Source of the DNA: Streptomyces xantholiticus
Lineage (GTDB): Bacteria; Actinomycetota; Actinomycetes; Streptomycetales; Streptomycetaceae
Direction: 5' to 3'
DNA: 64,000 nucleotides
Assembly: GCF_014651015.1 (NCBI RefSeq)
Contig: NZ_BMWB01000029.1
Coordinates: 19,190-83,189 of the forward strand
Positions 15,844-24,697 of this stretch are shown here, piece by piece. The position numbers and the translations under genes are program-made. Within the stretch, counting starts at the first letter, position 1; every line of letters starts with the position of its first letter. The notes beneath the pieces were generated by a model, which was given only the letters and a program-made list of their open reading frames with translations, searched no databases and was not told where the DNA came from.

Positions 15844-17982
15844 GTGTTCGCGGGAATCGACGAGGTCGAGTGGGCCTCGCTGGAGCATGCCTACGGCCCG
15901 GCGGACGATGTGCCGGCACTGCTGCGCGGACTCGCCTCCGCGGATCCGGCCGAGCGCGAGTACGCACTCGACGGGATGTACGGGGCCGTGCACCACCAGG
16001 GGGACGTGTACGACTCGACGCTGGCCTGCATCCCGTTCCTGATGGAACTGGTGGCCGATCCGGCGGTGCGGGACCGGGGCGGCATCGTCGAGCTGCTGAC
16101 CAGCATCGGTGGTATCGATCTGGACGGCGACGACGAACTGGATCCGGAGGACGAGGAGTTCGAGGACGCCGCGAACTACGCCATGGCCGCGTCGGCGGTC
16201 ACTGCGGGGGCGGACGTCTTCCTCGGCCTGCTGGCCGACCCGGACCGCGGGGTGCGGCTCGCCGCGCCGCTCGCGCTGGCCACCCTGCACAACGATCCGG
16301 TGCGGGTGCTGCGCCTGCTGCGGGCACGGCTGGACGCGGAGCAGGACACGGAGGTGCGGCTGGCGTGCCTGGAGGCCGCCGGGCGGATTGCGCTGCGGCA
16401 CCAAGGGCTGCAGCCCGAGGTGGTGGACCTGCTCACCGGCCTGTCCCAGGCGGCGTACAGCGCGGGGCTGCGGCTGGCCGCACTCGCACAGCTGGCCCGC
16501 TGCGCACCCGGTGCGCTGCCGTCCGACGTGGTGCCGGGGGTGACGGGCCTGCTGCGGGAGCTGCGCACGCAGCCGGTGGCGTCGACCCAGGCCTCCGAGC
16601 GGCTCCCCTCGCCGACGCTGCTCGGCGAACTGCGGCAGGTGCGGGCGGCCGACGACGCGGTCCACCGGGCGGCCCCGTGGACCGCGGCCCTGCTGCGTAC
16701 GCTGCACGACGGTCTGGGCGACCGCGTCGACGACCGGATAGCGCTCCTGGCGGACCAGTTGTGCAGTCCCGACCGGGCCCAGCGGGTCGACGCCGTCCGC
16801 ATGAGCAGCGCGCTGCTGCGGACCTGGCGGGGCGCGTACGGGGAGCTGGTCGGTCTGCTCGGCGAGCAGCTCGCGGATCCCGAGCCGCGCCTCGCCATGG
16901 GGGCGGCCTACGCTCTCAAGGAGCTGTTCGGCCTCGCGCTTCCGGCGGCTGACGCGCTGGCTCAGCGGGTGGCCGCGGAGCCCTCCACCTGGGTGCGCAG
17001 GTGGGAGAACGGTCCGCCGACGCTCTGTCCGGCGATCGTGGCGCTGGCGCGGGCGGGCGACGCGCGCGTGGTGCCCGTACTGGCGGAGATCCTGCAGCGG
17101 GCGGAGGCACCCGGGGACCTGGGGCACTCGCTGGACGAGCTGGGGAAGGCCGCCGCGCCGCTCGCCCCAGCGCTGCGTGAGCGGCTGGCGGCGCTCGAGC
17201 TGGACGACCGGCTGGCCGAGCGGGCGGGGCCGTTGCTGCACGGACTTTCCGTGCTGGGCCCGGGGGCCGCGGCGGCCGAGTCCGTGCCGGCCGTACTGCG
17301 GGTGCTGCAGGGCGCGACGGGCGAGCGGCGTCAGGGCGTGGTCCGGACCGCCGTGCGCACGCTCACGACTTTCGGGCCGGCGGCGCGCGAGGCCGCGCCG
17401 TATCTGTGGGCGCTGCTGCGCGAGGCGGGCTACGCGCAGGGCGCCGGCTCCGCGGCTCGCCTGTCGCCGGCCGGGGCCGCTTTACCGCCGGCGCTCGCCG
17501 CACGGACCGCGGGCGCCCTGTGGGCGATCGAAGGCGACCAGGACGCGGTCCTGCCGGTGCTGTGCGCGGTGCTGAACACGCCCGAGCAGGCGGCCCGTCA
17601 GTCGGCGGCCTCGGTGCTCGGCACCATGGGCACGGCCGGGGCGGCCGCCGCGCCGCAGCTCGCCCGGCTGCTGAGGTCGATGGAGCCGTGGACGCGGGTG
17701 CGGGCGGCGGTCGCGCTGTGGCGGGTGACCCAGGACCCCGAGCAGGCGTGGCCGGTGCTGCGCGCGGCCTGGGAGACGCTGCCGCGCACCCGGATGCCGG
17801 CGGCGGCGTGCCTGGCGGATCTGACCACGGCGGGCGCCGAGGGCGCGGAACGGCTCGTCGACCGCGAGCTGCTGTCGGCCCGGCGTCACAACGGGAACGA
17901 CAGCGTGGCCGACAGTCGTGACATCGTGGAGGACGAGAGACTGCTGGCCCTGTGCCGGCAGGCGGTCCACCGCGGGCCGTGA
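15844..17982 (+). CDS. HEAT-repeat (PBS-lyase-like) scaffold protein
   Basis: A 712-residue protein from GTG 15844 preceded by GGGAGGGGGA. Most of its length is helical repeats of ~35-45 residues rich in Ala, Leu, Val and Pro (for example AASAVTAGADVFLGLLADPDRGVRLAAPLALATL and SAASVLGTMGTAGAAAAPQLARLL). The N-terminal ~80 residues (AYGPADDVPALLRGLASADPAERE, then HHQGDVYDSTLACIPFL) are conserved in Streptomyces proteins I recall as HEAT-repeat proteins of unknown function. It probably binds a protein partner. No enzyme motif is seen. Confidence 0.8.
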   Translation: MFAGIDEVEWASLEHAYGPADDVPALLRGLASADPAEREYALDGMYGAVHHQGDVYDSTLACIPFLMELVADPAVRDRGGIVELLTSIGGIDLDGDDELDPEDEEFEDAANYAMAASAVTAGADVFLGLLADPDRGVRLAAPLALATLHNDPVRVLRLLRARLDAEQDTEVRLACLEAAGRIALRHQGLQPEVVDLLTGLSQAAYSAGLRLAALAQLARCAPGALPSDVVPGVTGLLRELRTQPVASTQASERLPSPTLLGELRQVRAADDAVHRAAPWTAALLRTLHDGLGDRVDDRIALLADQLCSPDRAQRVDAVRMSSALLRTWRGAYGELVGLLGEQLADPEPRLAMGAAYALKELFGLALPAADALAQRVAAEPSTWVRRWENGPPTLCPAIVALARAGDARVVPVLAEILQRAEAPGDLGHSLDELGKAAAPLAPALRERLAALELDDRLAERAGPLLHGLSVLGPGAAAAESVPAVLRVLQGATGERRQGVVRTAVRTLTTFGPAAREAAPYLWALLREAGYAQGAGSAARLSPAGAALPPALAARTAGALWAIEGDQDAVLPVLCAVLNTPEQAARQSAASVLGTMGTAGAAAAPQLARLLRSMEPWTRVRAAVALWRVTQDPEQAWPVLRAAWETLPRTRMPAAACLADLTTAGAEGAERLVDRELLSARRHNGNDSVADSRDIVEDERLLALCRQAVHRGP

Positions 17983-18027
17983 ACGGTCGAAAAGACATCG
18001 GACGCACCGACGACGGGGAGCCAGAGC

Positions 18028-18339
18028 ATGATCATCTTCGGTACCAAGGGTTACATCTACCAGCTGGCGATACTGACGCTGGTGTGCGGCCACTGCGGCA
18101 ATCCCTCGGCGCACACCCTCAGGAAGCGGGTCACCAAGTTCACGCTGTTCTTCGTGCCGCTGTTCCCGTTCTCGACGAAGTACGCCACGCAGTGCACCTT
18201 CTGCGGCGCGGAGCAGCAGATCACTACGGCGCAGGCGGAGCAGCTGCAGCTCCAGGGCGGGGGCGGCGGTCAGGGCTTCGAGGGCGGCCGGCCGGGCGGC
18301 GCCGCGCAGCAGCCGGGGCAGCACCCCTACCAGCGCTGA
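18028..18339 (+). CDS. Small zinc-ribbon protein
   Basis: A 103-residue protein with two CxxC pairs, CGHCG (residues ~22-26) and CTFCG (~57-61), separated by a basic and aromatic hydrophobic segment KFTLFFVPLFPFSTKYATQ that may touch the membrane. The C-terminus is Gly/Gln-rich and looks disordered. It matches the zinc-ribbon family common in actinobacteria. The role is unknown. Confidence 0.8.
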   Translation: MIIFGTKGYIYQLAILTLVCGHCGNPSAHTLRKRVTKFTLFFVPLFPFSTKYATQCTFCGAEQQITTAQAEQLQLQGGGGGQGFEGGRPGGAAQQPGQHPYQR

Positions 18340-18421
18340 GGACCGGCGTCGGAGCCGATGCCAGGCGGGACATGACAGTCCGTCTGTTCGACGTCGGCGC
18401 ACTATGACATAAAGGGACAAA

Positions 18422-18443
18422 GCAAGTCGCCGCTTGCTACGTT
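18422..18443 (+). promoter_or_regulatory. Inverted repeat and -10 box upstream of the FtsW/RodA gene
   Basis: GCAAG and CTTGC (18422-18426, 18433-18437) form a small inverted repeat directly before TACGTT (18438-18443), which ends 7 nt before the ATG at 18451. The spacing suggests a leaderless transcript. The -35 is weak. Confidence 0.4.
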
Positions 18444-18450
18444 GCGAGGC

Positions 18451-19842
18451 ATGACCGCAACGACGGCGGGGACTTCGCCGCACGAGCCGAGCCCCGGGCC
18501 GCGTCCGCCGAAGCGCCGGGGCGTCGAGCTGTCGCTCCTCGTCTGCGCCGTCCTCATCTGCGTATACGGGTACGTCGCCGTCGGTCTCGCCCGGAACGGC
18601 GCGGTGCCCCAGGACGTCGCGGGTTACGGAGCGGGCCTGGGCGTCCTGGCGCTCCTCGCGCATCTGGCCGTCCGGCTGCGCGCGCCCTACGCCGACCCGC
18701 TGCTGCTGCCCATCGCGGTCCTGCTCAACGGGCTCGGCCTGGTGCTGATCTACCGCCTCGACCTGGAGACCGCACCGGACCGGGCGGCCCCGGCCCAGCT
18801 CGTCTGGTCCACCCTCGGCGTCGCCCTGTTCATCGCCGCCGTCGGCCTGCTGCGCGACCACCGGGTCCTGGCGCGGTACGCGTACCTCAGCGTCACCGCC
18901 GCGCTCGCGCTGCTCGTCGCCCCGATCTTCTTCCCCGCGGTGAACGGCGCCAGGATCTGGATCCGGATCGGACAACTGTCCTTCCAGCCCGGGGAGTTCG
19001 CCAAGGTCCTGCTGGCCGTCTTCTTCGCCGCGTACCTCGCGGCCAACCGGGGCGCCCTCACCCACGCGAGCCGGCTGATCCGCAAACTCCAGTTGCCCAC
19101 CGGACGCGTGCTCGGACCGGTCGTCGCGGTATGGCTGGTCAGCGTCGGTGTGCTGGTGCTGGAGCGGGACCTCGGCACCTCGCTCCTCTTCTTCGGGCTG
19201 TTCGTCGTCATGCTGTACGTGGCGACGGGCCGGATCGGGTGGATCGCCGTCGGGCTGCTGCTGGCGTCGGCCGGGGCGTTCGCCGTCGGCTCGCTCGAAC
19301 CCCACGTCCACAGCCGGGTCGACGACTGGCTGAACCCCTACGCCGGCATCGAGGCCGGGCGGGGACCCGGGCAGTTGGCGCAGTCCCTGTTCGCCTTCGC
19401 CGCCGGCGGGCTGCTGGGCACGGGCCTGGGGCTCGGCCACTCGGTCCTGATCGGCTTCGCCACCAAGTCGGACTTCATCCTCGCCACGGCCGGCGAGGAG
19501 CTGGGACTGGTCGGCCTGAGCTCGATCTTCCTCCTGTACGGGCTGCTGGTGGCCCGGGGGCTGAGCGCCGGGCTGGGCGTGCGCGACCCCTTCGGCAGGC
19601 TCCTCGCGGTGGGGCTCTCCTCGATCATCGCGCTCCAGGTCTTCGTCATCGCGGGCGGTGTGACCGGGCTGATCCCGCTGACCGGCATGCCGATGCCGTT
19701 CCTCGCGCAGGGCGGCTCCTCCGTGGTCACCAACTGGGTCATCGTGGCGCTGATGATCCGGCTCAGCCACTCGGCCCGCGCACCGCAGCCCGTGCTCATG
19801 GACACGGACGTCCTCGCTCCTGCGGCGGCGGTGCGGAGGTGA
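18451..19842 (+). CDS. FtsW/RodA/SpoVE-family SEDS glycosyltransferase
   Basis: A 463-residue integral membrane protein with about ten to twelve hydrophobic helices. The SEDS signatures are present: FPAVNGARIWIRIGQLSFQPGEFAKVLLAVFFAAYL, then LERDLGTSLLFFGLFVVMLYVATGR, KSDFILATAGEELGL and IPLTGMPMPFLAQGGSS. Family members polymerise peptidoglycan glycan strands from lipid II together with a class B PBP, and here that partner is encoded next with a GTGA overlap. It is an accessory SEDS/PBP pair in the genome, since the division ftsW lies in the dcw cluster; a sporulation or apical growth role is an inference. Confidence 0.95.
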   Translation: MTATTAGTSPHEPSPGPRPPKRRGVELSLLVCAVLICVYGYVAVGLARNGAVPQDVAGYGAGLGVLALLAHLAVRLRAPYADPLLLPIAVLLNGLGLVLIYRLDLETAPDRAAPAQLVWSTLGVALFIAAVGLLRDHRVLARYAYLSVTAALALLVAPIFFPAVNGARIWIRIGQLSFQPGEFAKVLLAVFFAAYLAANRGALTHASRLIRKLQLPTGRVLGPVVAVWLVSVGVLVLERDLGTSLLFFGLFVVMLYVATGRIGWIAVGLLLASAGAFAVGSLEPHVHSRVDDWLNPYAGIEAGRGPGQLAQSLFAFAAGGLLGTGLGLGHSVLIGFATKSDFILATAGEELGLVGLSSIFLLYGLLVARGLSAGLGVRDPFGRLLAVGLSSIIALQVFVIAGGVTGLIPLTGMPMPFLAQGGSSVVTNWVIVALMIRLSHSARAPQPVLMDTDVLAPAAAVRR

Positions 19843-21299
19843 CCCGCACCATCCGGCACGCCGCCGTCCTCTGTCTGCTGCTCCTGCTCGCGCTGCTGGT
19901 CAACGCCGCCCGCCTGCAGGTCGTCGACGCGCCCGAACTCGGCGGCAATCCGGCCAACCGCCGTGCGGACATCGTCCGTTACGCCCAGCCGCGCGGCGAC
20001 ATCCTCGTCGACGGGAAGCCGGTCACCGGCTCGAAGGACACCGGCGAATTGCTGCGCCACGAGCGGACCTACCGCGCCGGCCCCCTGTACGCGCCGGTGA
20101 CGGGTTACGCGTCGCAGACGTACGGCACCTCGTTCGTCGAGCACGCCGAGGACGCCGTCCTCAGCGGCACCGACCCGCTGCTCGCGCCGCTGCCCTTCTT
20201 CAGCGACCTCAGCCGCGGCCGGCCGCCCGGTGGCGACGTCGCCACCACCGTCAGGGCGTCCGTGCAGGAGGCCGCCTACCGCGGTCTCGCCGGCAGACGG
20301 GGCGCGGTCGCGGCGGTCGAACCGGCGACGGGCAGGATCCTCGCACTGGTCAGCAGCCCCTCCTACGACCCCGACCTGCTGTCGGGGACCGGACCGGAGG
20401 TCGCCCGGGCATGGGCGGGGCTGAACGGCGCGGACGCGCAGCCGATGCTGAACCGCGCCATCCGCCAGACGTATCCGCCCGGTTCGGCGTTCAAGATCGT
20501 GACCGCCGCCGCGGCCCTGGAGACGGGCGTCGTCGACGACATGGACGCACCCACGCGCACCCCGGAGCCGTACCTGCTGCCGAACACCCGCACACCGCTG
20601 CCCAATGCGACGAGGGGGTGCGAGAACGCCTCGCTCGCCTACGCCGTCCAGTGGTCCTGCAACAGCGTGATGGCCAACCTGGGGGTGCGGGTCGGTCTCG
20701 CGGACATGGTCGCAACCGCCCGAGGGTTCGGCTTCAACGACCCGGGGCTGCGGATCCCGTCAGGAGTGGCGGCCTCCAACTTCGACACCGACATGTCCCC
20801 CGACCAGCTGGCCCTGTCCTCGATCGGGCAGTTCAACACGACGGCCACACCGCTGCAGATGGCGTTGGTCGCATCGGCCGTGGCGGGCGGGGGCGACATC
20901 CGACACCCCTATCTGGTGGAGCGGATCACCAGGGCGAACGGCGACCTGGCGGAGCAGAACGGCCCGCGCGCCTACCGGGAGGCCATGACCCCGGTCACCG
21001 CGCAGCGGTTGCGTGAACTGATGGTGCGGGCGGTCGAGGAGGGCACGGGCAAGAACGCGGCCATCGACGGCGCCACGGTCGGCGGCAAGACCGGCACCGC
21101 CCAGCACGGCATCGACAACTCGGGGCTGCCCTACGCCTGGTTCATCGGGTGGGCGCACGCCCACGACGCGGCGCAGCCCGCCGTCGCCGTCGCCGTCGTC
21201 GTGGAGGACGCTGCCGCGCTGCGGGAGGACATCAGCGGTGGCGGCAGCGCGGCGCCGATCGCGCGGGCCGTGATGGAGGCGGCACTCTGGGACCCATGA
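19839..21299 (+). CDS. Class B penicillin-binding protein (transpeptidase)
   Basis: A 486-residue protein from GTG 19839, overlapping the ftsW-like stop. It has one N-terminal membrane helix (AAVLCLLLLLALLVNAARLQVV), a dimerisation region with NRR and PRGDILV, then the transpeptidase domain. The catalytic motifs are SAFK (Ser216, Lys219), SCN in VQWSCNSVMAN and KTG in GGKTGTAQ. It crosslinks peptidoglycan made by the SEDS partner. It resembles the PBPA/PbpA group of actinobacteria. Confidence 0.95.
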   Translation: MTRTIRHAAVLCLLLLLALLVNAARLQVVDAPELGGNPANRRADIVRYAQPRGDILVDGKPVTGSKDTGELLRHERTYRAGPLYAPVTGYASQTYGTSFVEHAEDAVLSGTDPLLAPLPFFSDLSRGRPPGGDVATTVRASVQEAAYRGLAGRRGAVAAVEPATGRILALVSSPSYDPDLLSGTGPEVARAWAGLNGADAQPMLNRAIRQTYPPGSAFKIVTAAAALETGVVDDMDAPTRTPEPYLLPNTRTPLPNATRGCENASLAYAVQWSCNSVMANLGVRVGLADMVATARGFGFNDPGLRIPSGVAASNFDTDMSPDQLALSSIGQFNTTATPLQMALVASAVAGGGDIRHPYLVERITRANGDLAEQNGPRAYREAMTPVTAQRLRELMVRAVEEGTGKNAAIDGATVGGKTGTAQHGIDNSGLPYAWFIGWAHAHDAAQPAVAVAVVVEDAAALREDISGGGSAAPIARAVMEAALWDP

Positions 21300-22354
21300 G
21301 TATCACCGCGACACTGGAGGCCATCAAACGCCTCGACCCCGACCTGAGCGCCTTCATCGAGGTGTGGGGCGAGGAGGCGCTTGCCCGTGAGCGCCGTATC
21401 GATCCGCAACTCCCGCTCGCCGGGCTTGCGTTCGCGGTGAAGGGCACGTCCGGCGTCCGCTCGTACCCGGCACGGCGGCTGACCGCGGCAGGTGCGGTGG
21501 CGGTCGGCTCGACCGCGGTGCCGGGGCCGGGCACCTACTGGCAGACCTGGGGCCTCGGCGCGTACGGGCCGACCCGTAACCCGTGGCGGGCGGACCGCAC
21601 ACCGGGCGGTTCGTCCGCTGGCTCGGCGGCCGCGGTCGCGGCGGGCATGGTCGGCATGGCCACCGGCAGCGACGGGGCGGGGTCGGTGCGCATCCCGGCG
21701 GCGTGGTGCGGCGTCTTCGGCCTGAAGACGACGAACGGTCTGCTGCCGTCACCCGACCGCACCGGGCTGGCGTCGGCCGGGGTGCTGACGCCGACGGCGG
21801 CCGACGCGCGGGCGTATCTGCGGTCCGTACTGGACACCTACGAGCCGGTGGCGCCGGCGCTGCCGCTGCGCGCGGTGTGGTCGGCCGATCTGGGTTTCGC
21901 GGACACCGAACCCGAGGTGGCGGCGGTCACGCTGGCGGCGGTGGAACGGCTGGCCTGCGCCGGTGTCGTACGGCCCGTCGACGCACGTCCGGTGCTGCTC
22001 GACCCCTTCGGCGCGTGGTCCGCGGTACGGGGTGGCCGGCCGTCGCAGGGCGCGGCCGTGCGCGCGGAGAACGACCGGCGCCTTGACGCGCTGTTCGCCG
22101 GTGCGGACGTCCTGCTGACCCCCGCCACCCCCAACCGTCCGCACGGTCACGAGGGCCCCGGCCGTGATGTGTATTCGACAGCGCTCACCTGGGCGTTCAA
22201 CCTGAGCGGGCACCCGGCTGCCAGTGTCCCGGCCGGTTTCACGAGCGACGGCTGCCCGGTCGGGCTCCAACTGGTGGTGGCACGGGGGGCGGACGTCTCC
22301 TTGCTCGAAATGGCAGTGGCGGCACAGGAGGGTCTGATGACAGTGCCGCCATGA
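21296..22354 (+). CDS. Amidase-signature family hydrolase
   Basis: A 352-residue protein whose ATG overlaps the PBP stop (ATGA). The amidase signature is present: LAGLAFAVKG with the catalytic lysine, GGSSAGSAAAVAAGMVGMATGSDGAGSVRIPAAWCGVFGLK with the cis-serine and the nucleophile region, and a late C-terminal GHPAASVPAG. It is shorter than typical 450-500 residue members, with the middle part reduced. It has no signal peptide, so a direct role on mature peptidoglycan is unlikely. Tight coupling to ftsW-like and PBP genes suggests a linked role that I cannot name. Confidence 0.88.
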   Translation: MSITATLEAIKRLDPDLSAFIEVWGEEALARERRIDPQLPLAGLAFAVKGTSGVRSYPARRLTAAGAVAVGSTAVPGPGTYWQTWGLGAYGPTRNPWRADRTPGGSSAGSAAAVAAGMVGMATGSDGAGSVRIPAAWCGVFGLKTTNGLLPSPDRTGLASAGVLTPTAADARAYLRSVLDTYEPVAPALPLRAVWSADLGFADTEPEVAAVTLAAVERLACAGVVRPVDARPVLLDPFGAWSAVRGGRPSQGAAVRAENDRRLDALFAGADVLLTPATPNRPHGHEGPGRDVYSTALTWAFNLSGHPAASVPAGFTSDGCPVGLQLVVARGADVSLLEMAVAAQEGLMTVPP

Positions 22355-22411
22355 CCTCCTACGAACTCGCCACCCCACACAGCATGGCCGTCCGCGGCGC
22401 CGGGGGCGTGA

Positions 22412-23551
22412 TCAGCGGCGGCGGTCTACCGCGGTCAGGTCGACGACGACGTCCGCCCCCTGAGCGATCGCCTCCGTCACCTCCGCCACCCGCTCCTGCT
22501 CCTCGGCCTCGAACCGCTCGCGGTCGAGGGCTTCCGCGATCTCCTCGTCCTGGGACATCAGCAGGTCGAGACTGGCGTCGCCCATCTCGAAGACCCCCAT
22601 GTCGAGATACGCCTTCTGCAGTCGCCCGCCCCACAGGCCGATGTCCTTGACGCAGGGCACGATCCGGCTGAAGAGCAGCTTGCGGAAGAGGTGGAGGAAC
22701 TCGGACTGTTCCGAGTACTCCTCCGCCTCCTTCTTCGAGACGCCGAAGTTCTCCAGGACCTCGACGCCGCGCAGCCGGTCGCGCATCAGATAGCAGCCCT
22801 CGATCACGAACTCCTCGCGTTCGCGCAGTTCCGCGTCGGTCAGCTGCTTGTAGTAGTCGCGCAGCGCCATCCTGCCGAAGGCCACGTGGCGGGCCTCGTC
22901 CTGCATGACGTAGGCGAGGATCTGCTTGGGCAGCGGCTTGGTCGTGGTGTCGCGGATCATGCCGAAGGCGGCGAGCGCCAGGCCCTCGATGAGCACCTGC
23001 ATGCCGAGATAGGGCATGTCCCAGCGGGAGTCGCGCAGGGTGTCCCCGAGGAGGGACTGCAGATTGTCGTTGATCGGGTAGAGCATCCCGATCTTCTCGT
23101 GCAGGAAGCGGCCGTAGATCTCGGCGTGCCGCGCCTCGTCCATGGTCTGGGTCGCGGAGTAGAACTTCGCGTCGAGGTCGGGGACCGACTCGACGATCCG
23201 CGCCGCGCAGACCATGGCGCCCTGTTCGCCGTGCAGGAACTGGCTGAACTGCCAGGACGTGTAGTGCTTGCGCAGCTCGCCCTTGTCGGCTTCGGTCATC
23301 TTCGCCCAGTGGCGCGTGCCGTACAGGGTCAGCGCCTCATCGGGTGTGCCCAGCGGGTCGTACGGGTCCACCTCCAGGTCCCAGTCGATGCGCTTGGCGC
23401 CGTCCCACTGCTTGTCCTTGCCCTTCTGGTAGAGGGCGAGGAGGCGTTCGCGCCCGTCCTCGTACTCCCAGCTGAAGCGTGCGGAGCCGGTGGCGGGGAC
23501 CTGCCAGATGGGCTCCGAGGGGGCGTTCGTGTAGCGGTCCTGCGTCGACAC
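22412..23551 (-). CDS. Ferritin-like diiron protein (putative oxygenase/oxidase)
   Basis: A 379-residue protein from GTG 23551, chosen because GAAGGAG lies upstream; a GTG at 23605 is alternative. Two diiron motifs, MDEARHAEIYGRF and MQDEARHVAFGRMALRDYY, sit on a helical bundle that also has HGEQGAM with a further ligand glutamate. This is the ferritin-like superfamily that includes R2-type and N-oxygenase enzymes. The acidic C-terminal tail (EAEEQERVAEVTEAIAQG) is a feature of this group. A related AurF-like gene is divergent, 167 bp away. Confidence 0.85.
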   Translation of the reverse strand: MSTQDRYTNAPSEPIWQVPATGSARFSWEYEDGRERLLALYQKGKDKQWDGAKRIDWDLEVDPYDPLGTPDEALTLYGTRHWAKMTEADKGELRKHYTSWQFSQFLHGEQGAMVCAARIVESVPDLDAKFYSATQTMDEARHAEIYGRFLHEKIGMLYPINDNLQSLLGDTLRDSRWDMPYLGMQVLIEGLALAAFGMIRDTTTKPLPKQILAYVMQDEARHVAFGRMALRDYYKQLTDAELREREEFVIEGCYLMRDRLRGVEVLENFGVSKKEAEEYSEQSEFLHLFRKLLFSRIVPCVKDIGLWGGRLQKAYLDMGVFEMGDASLDLLMSQDEEIAEALDRERFEAEEQERVAEVTEAIAQGADVVVDLTAVDRRR

Positions 23552-23574
23552 CGGCGGCTCCTTCGCCTCGTATC

Positions 23575-23588
23575 CCTTGTGCACAAGG
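23575..23588. promoter_or_regulatory. 14-bp perfect palindrome in the divergent diiron-gene promoter region
   Basis: CCTTGTGCACAAGG is perfectly symmetrical and lies 24 bp upstream of the minus-strand diiron gene start. A second TCGTGCACAGG occurs at about 23632-23642. Both may be sites for the TetR regulator encoded at 24698, an inference from location. Confidence 0.5.
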
Positions 23589-23718
23589 ACACTTGGCAGG
23601 CTCACACGTTGGTAGACGAAGAGTCAACAAGTCGTGCACAGGGGATTGACGCGGTTACTGACGGGGAGTCTCATAGCAGCGGAAGCCGGTGATCCCCACT
23701 CGCGAGGTGCCCTCAGCC

Positions 23719-24654
23719 ATGACGACAGTGACCGACCGCGACGTGCAGCTGCTCCGCGACGCCCTCGGCCCGCTCCGGGACCGGGAGCAGGTCGCCGCGC
23801 GCCTGCTCGAGTCCTCGGCCAAGCACTCCTTCGACCCGGACAAGGAGCTCGACTGGGAGTCGCCGATCGAGGAGGGCAAGTGGTTCTGGCCCCCGGAGCT
23901 GGTCTCCCTCTACGACACCCCGCTGTGGCGGAAGATGTCGCAGGAGCAGCGGATGGACCTCGCCCGGCACGAGGCCGCGTCGCTCGCCTCGCTCGGGATC
24001 TGGTTCGAGATCATCCTGATGCAGCTGCTGGTGCGCCACATCTACGACAAGTCGGTGACCAGCAACCACGTCCGCTACGCGCTCACCGAGATCGCGGACG
24101 AGTGCCGGCACTCGATGATGTTCGCCAGGATGATCGAGAAGGGCGGGACCCCGTCGTACCGGGTGCCGCGGGTCTACCACAACATGGCCCGCGTACTGAA
24201 GGCGGTCTCCACGACCCCCGGCTCGTTCGCCGCGACCCTCCTCGGCGAGGAGATCCTCGACTGGATGCAGCGCCTCACCTTCCCCGACGAGCGGGTGCAG
24301 ACGCTGGTGCGCGGCGTCACCCGTATCCATGTCGTCGAGGAGGCCCGCCATGTGCGGTACGCCCGTGAGGAGCTGCGCCGGCAGATGGTGACCGCGCCGC
24401 GCTGGGAGCAGGAGTTCACCCGGCTCAGCTGCGGCGAGGCGGCCCGTGTCTTCAGCGTCTGCTTCGTCAACCCGCAGGTGTACGAGAACGTCGGCCTCGA
24501 CCGCCGCCAGTCCGTCGCCCAGGTGAAGGCGAGCGGGCACCGCCGGGAGGTCATGCAGACCGGCGCCCGCAGACTGACCGACTTCCTCGACGACATCGGG
24601 GTGCTGCGCGGGGCCGGCCGCAGACTGTGGAAGAGTTCCGGACTTCTCGCGTGA
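23719..24654 (+). CDS. AurF-family diiron N-oxygenase-like protein
   Basis: A 311-residue protein from ATG 23719. Two ligand motifs, IADECRHSMMFARMI and VVEEARHVRYAREEL, plus LLGEEILDWMQ give the carboxylate and histidine set of the diiron AurF/CmlI group, which oxidises arylamines to nitro compounds. The C-terminal region (REVMQTGARRLTDFLDDIGVL) is also typical. No biosynthetic cluster surrounds it, so its substrate is unknown. It is divergent from another ferritin-like diiron gene and followed by a TetR gene. Confidence 0.88.
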   Translation: MTTVTDRDVQLLRDALGPLRDREQVAARLLESSAKHSFDPDKELDWESPIEEGKWFWPPELVSLYDTPLWRKMSQEQRMDLARHEAASLASLGIWFEIILMQLLVRHIYDKSVTSNHVRYALTEIADECRHSMMFARMIEKGGTPSYRVPRVYHNMARVLKAVSTTPGSFAATLLGEEILDWMQRLTFPDERVQTLVRGVTRIHVVEEARHVRYAREELRRQMVTAPRWEQEFTRLSCGEAARVFSVCFVNPQVYENVGLDRRQSVAQVKASGHRREVMQTGARRLTDFLDDIGVLRGAGRRLWKSSGLLA

Positions 24655-24697
24655 TCACATGCGGGGTGCCGCACACCCTGCGGTTACGCTGCGGAGC

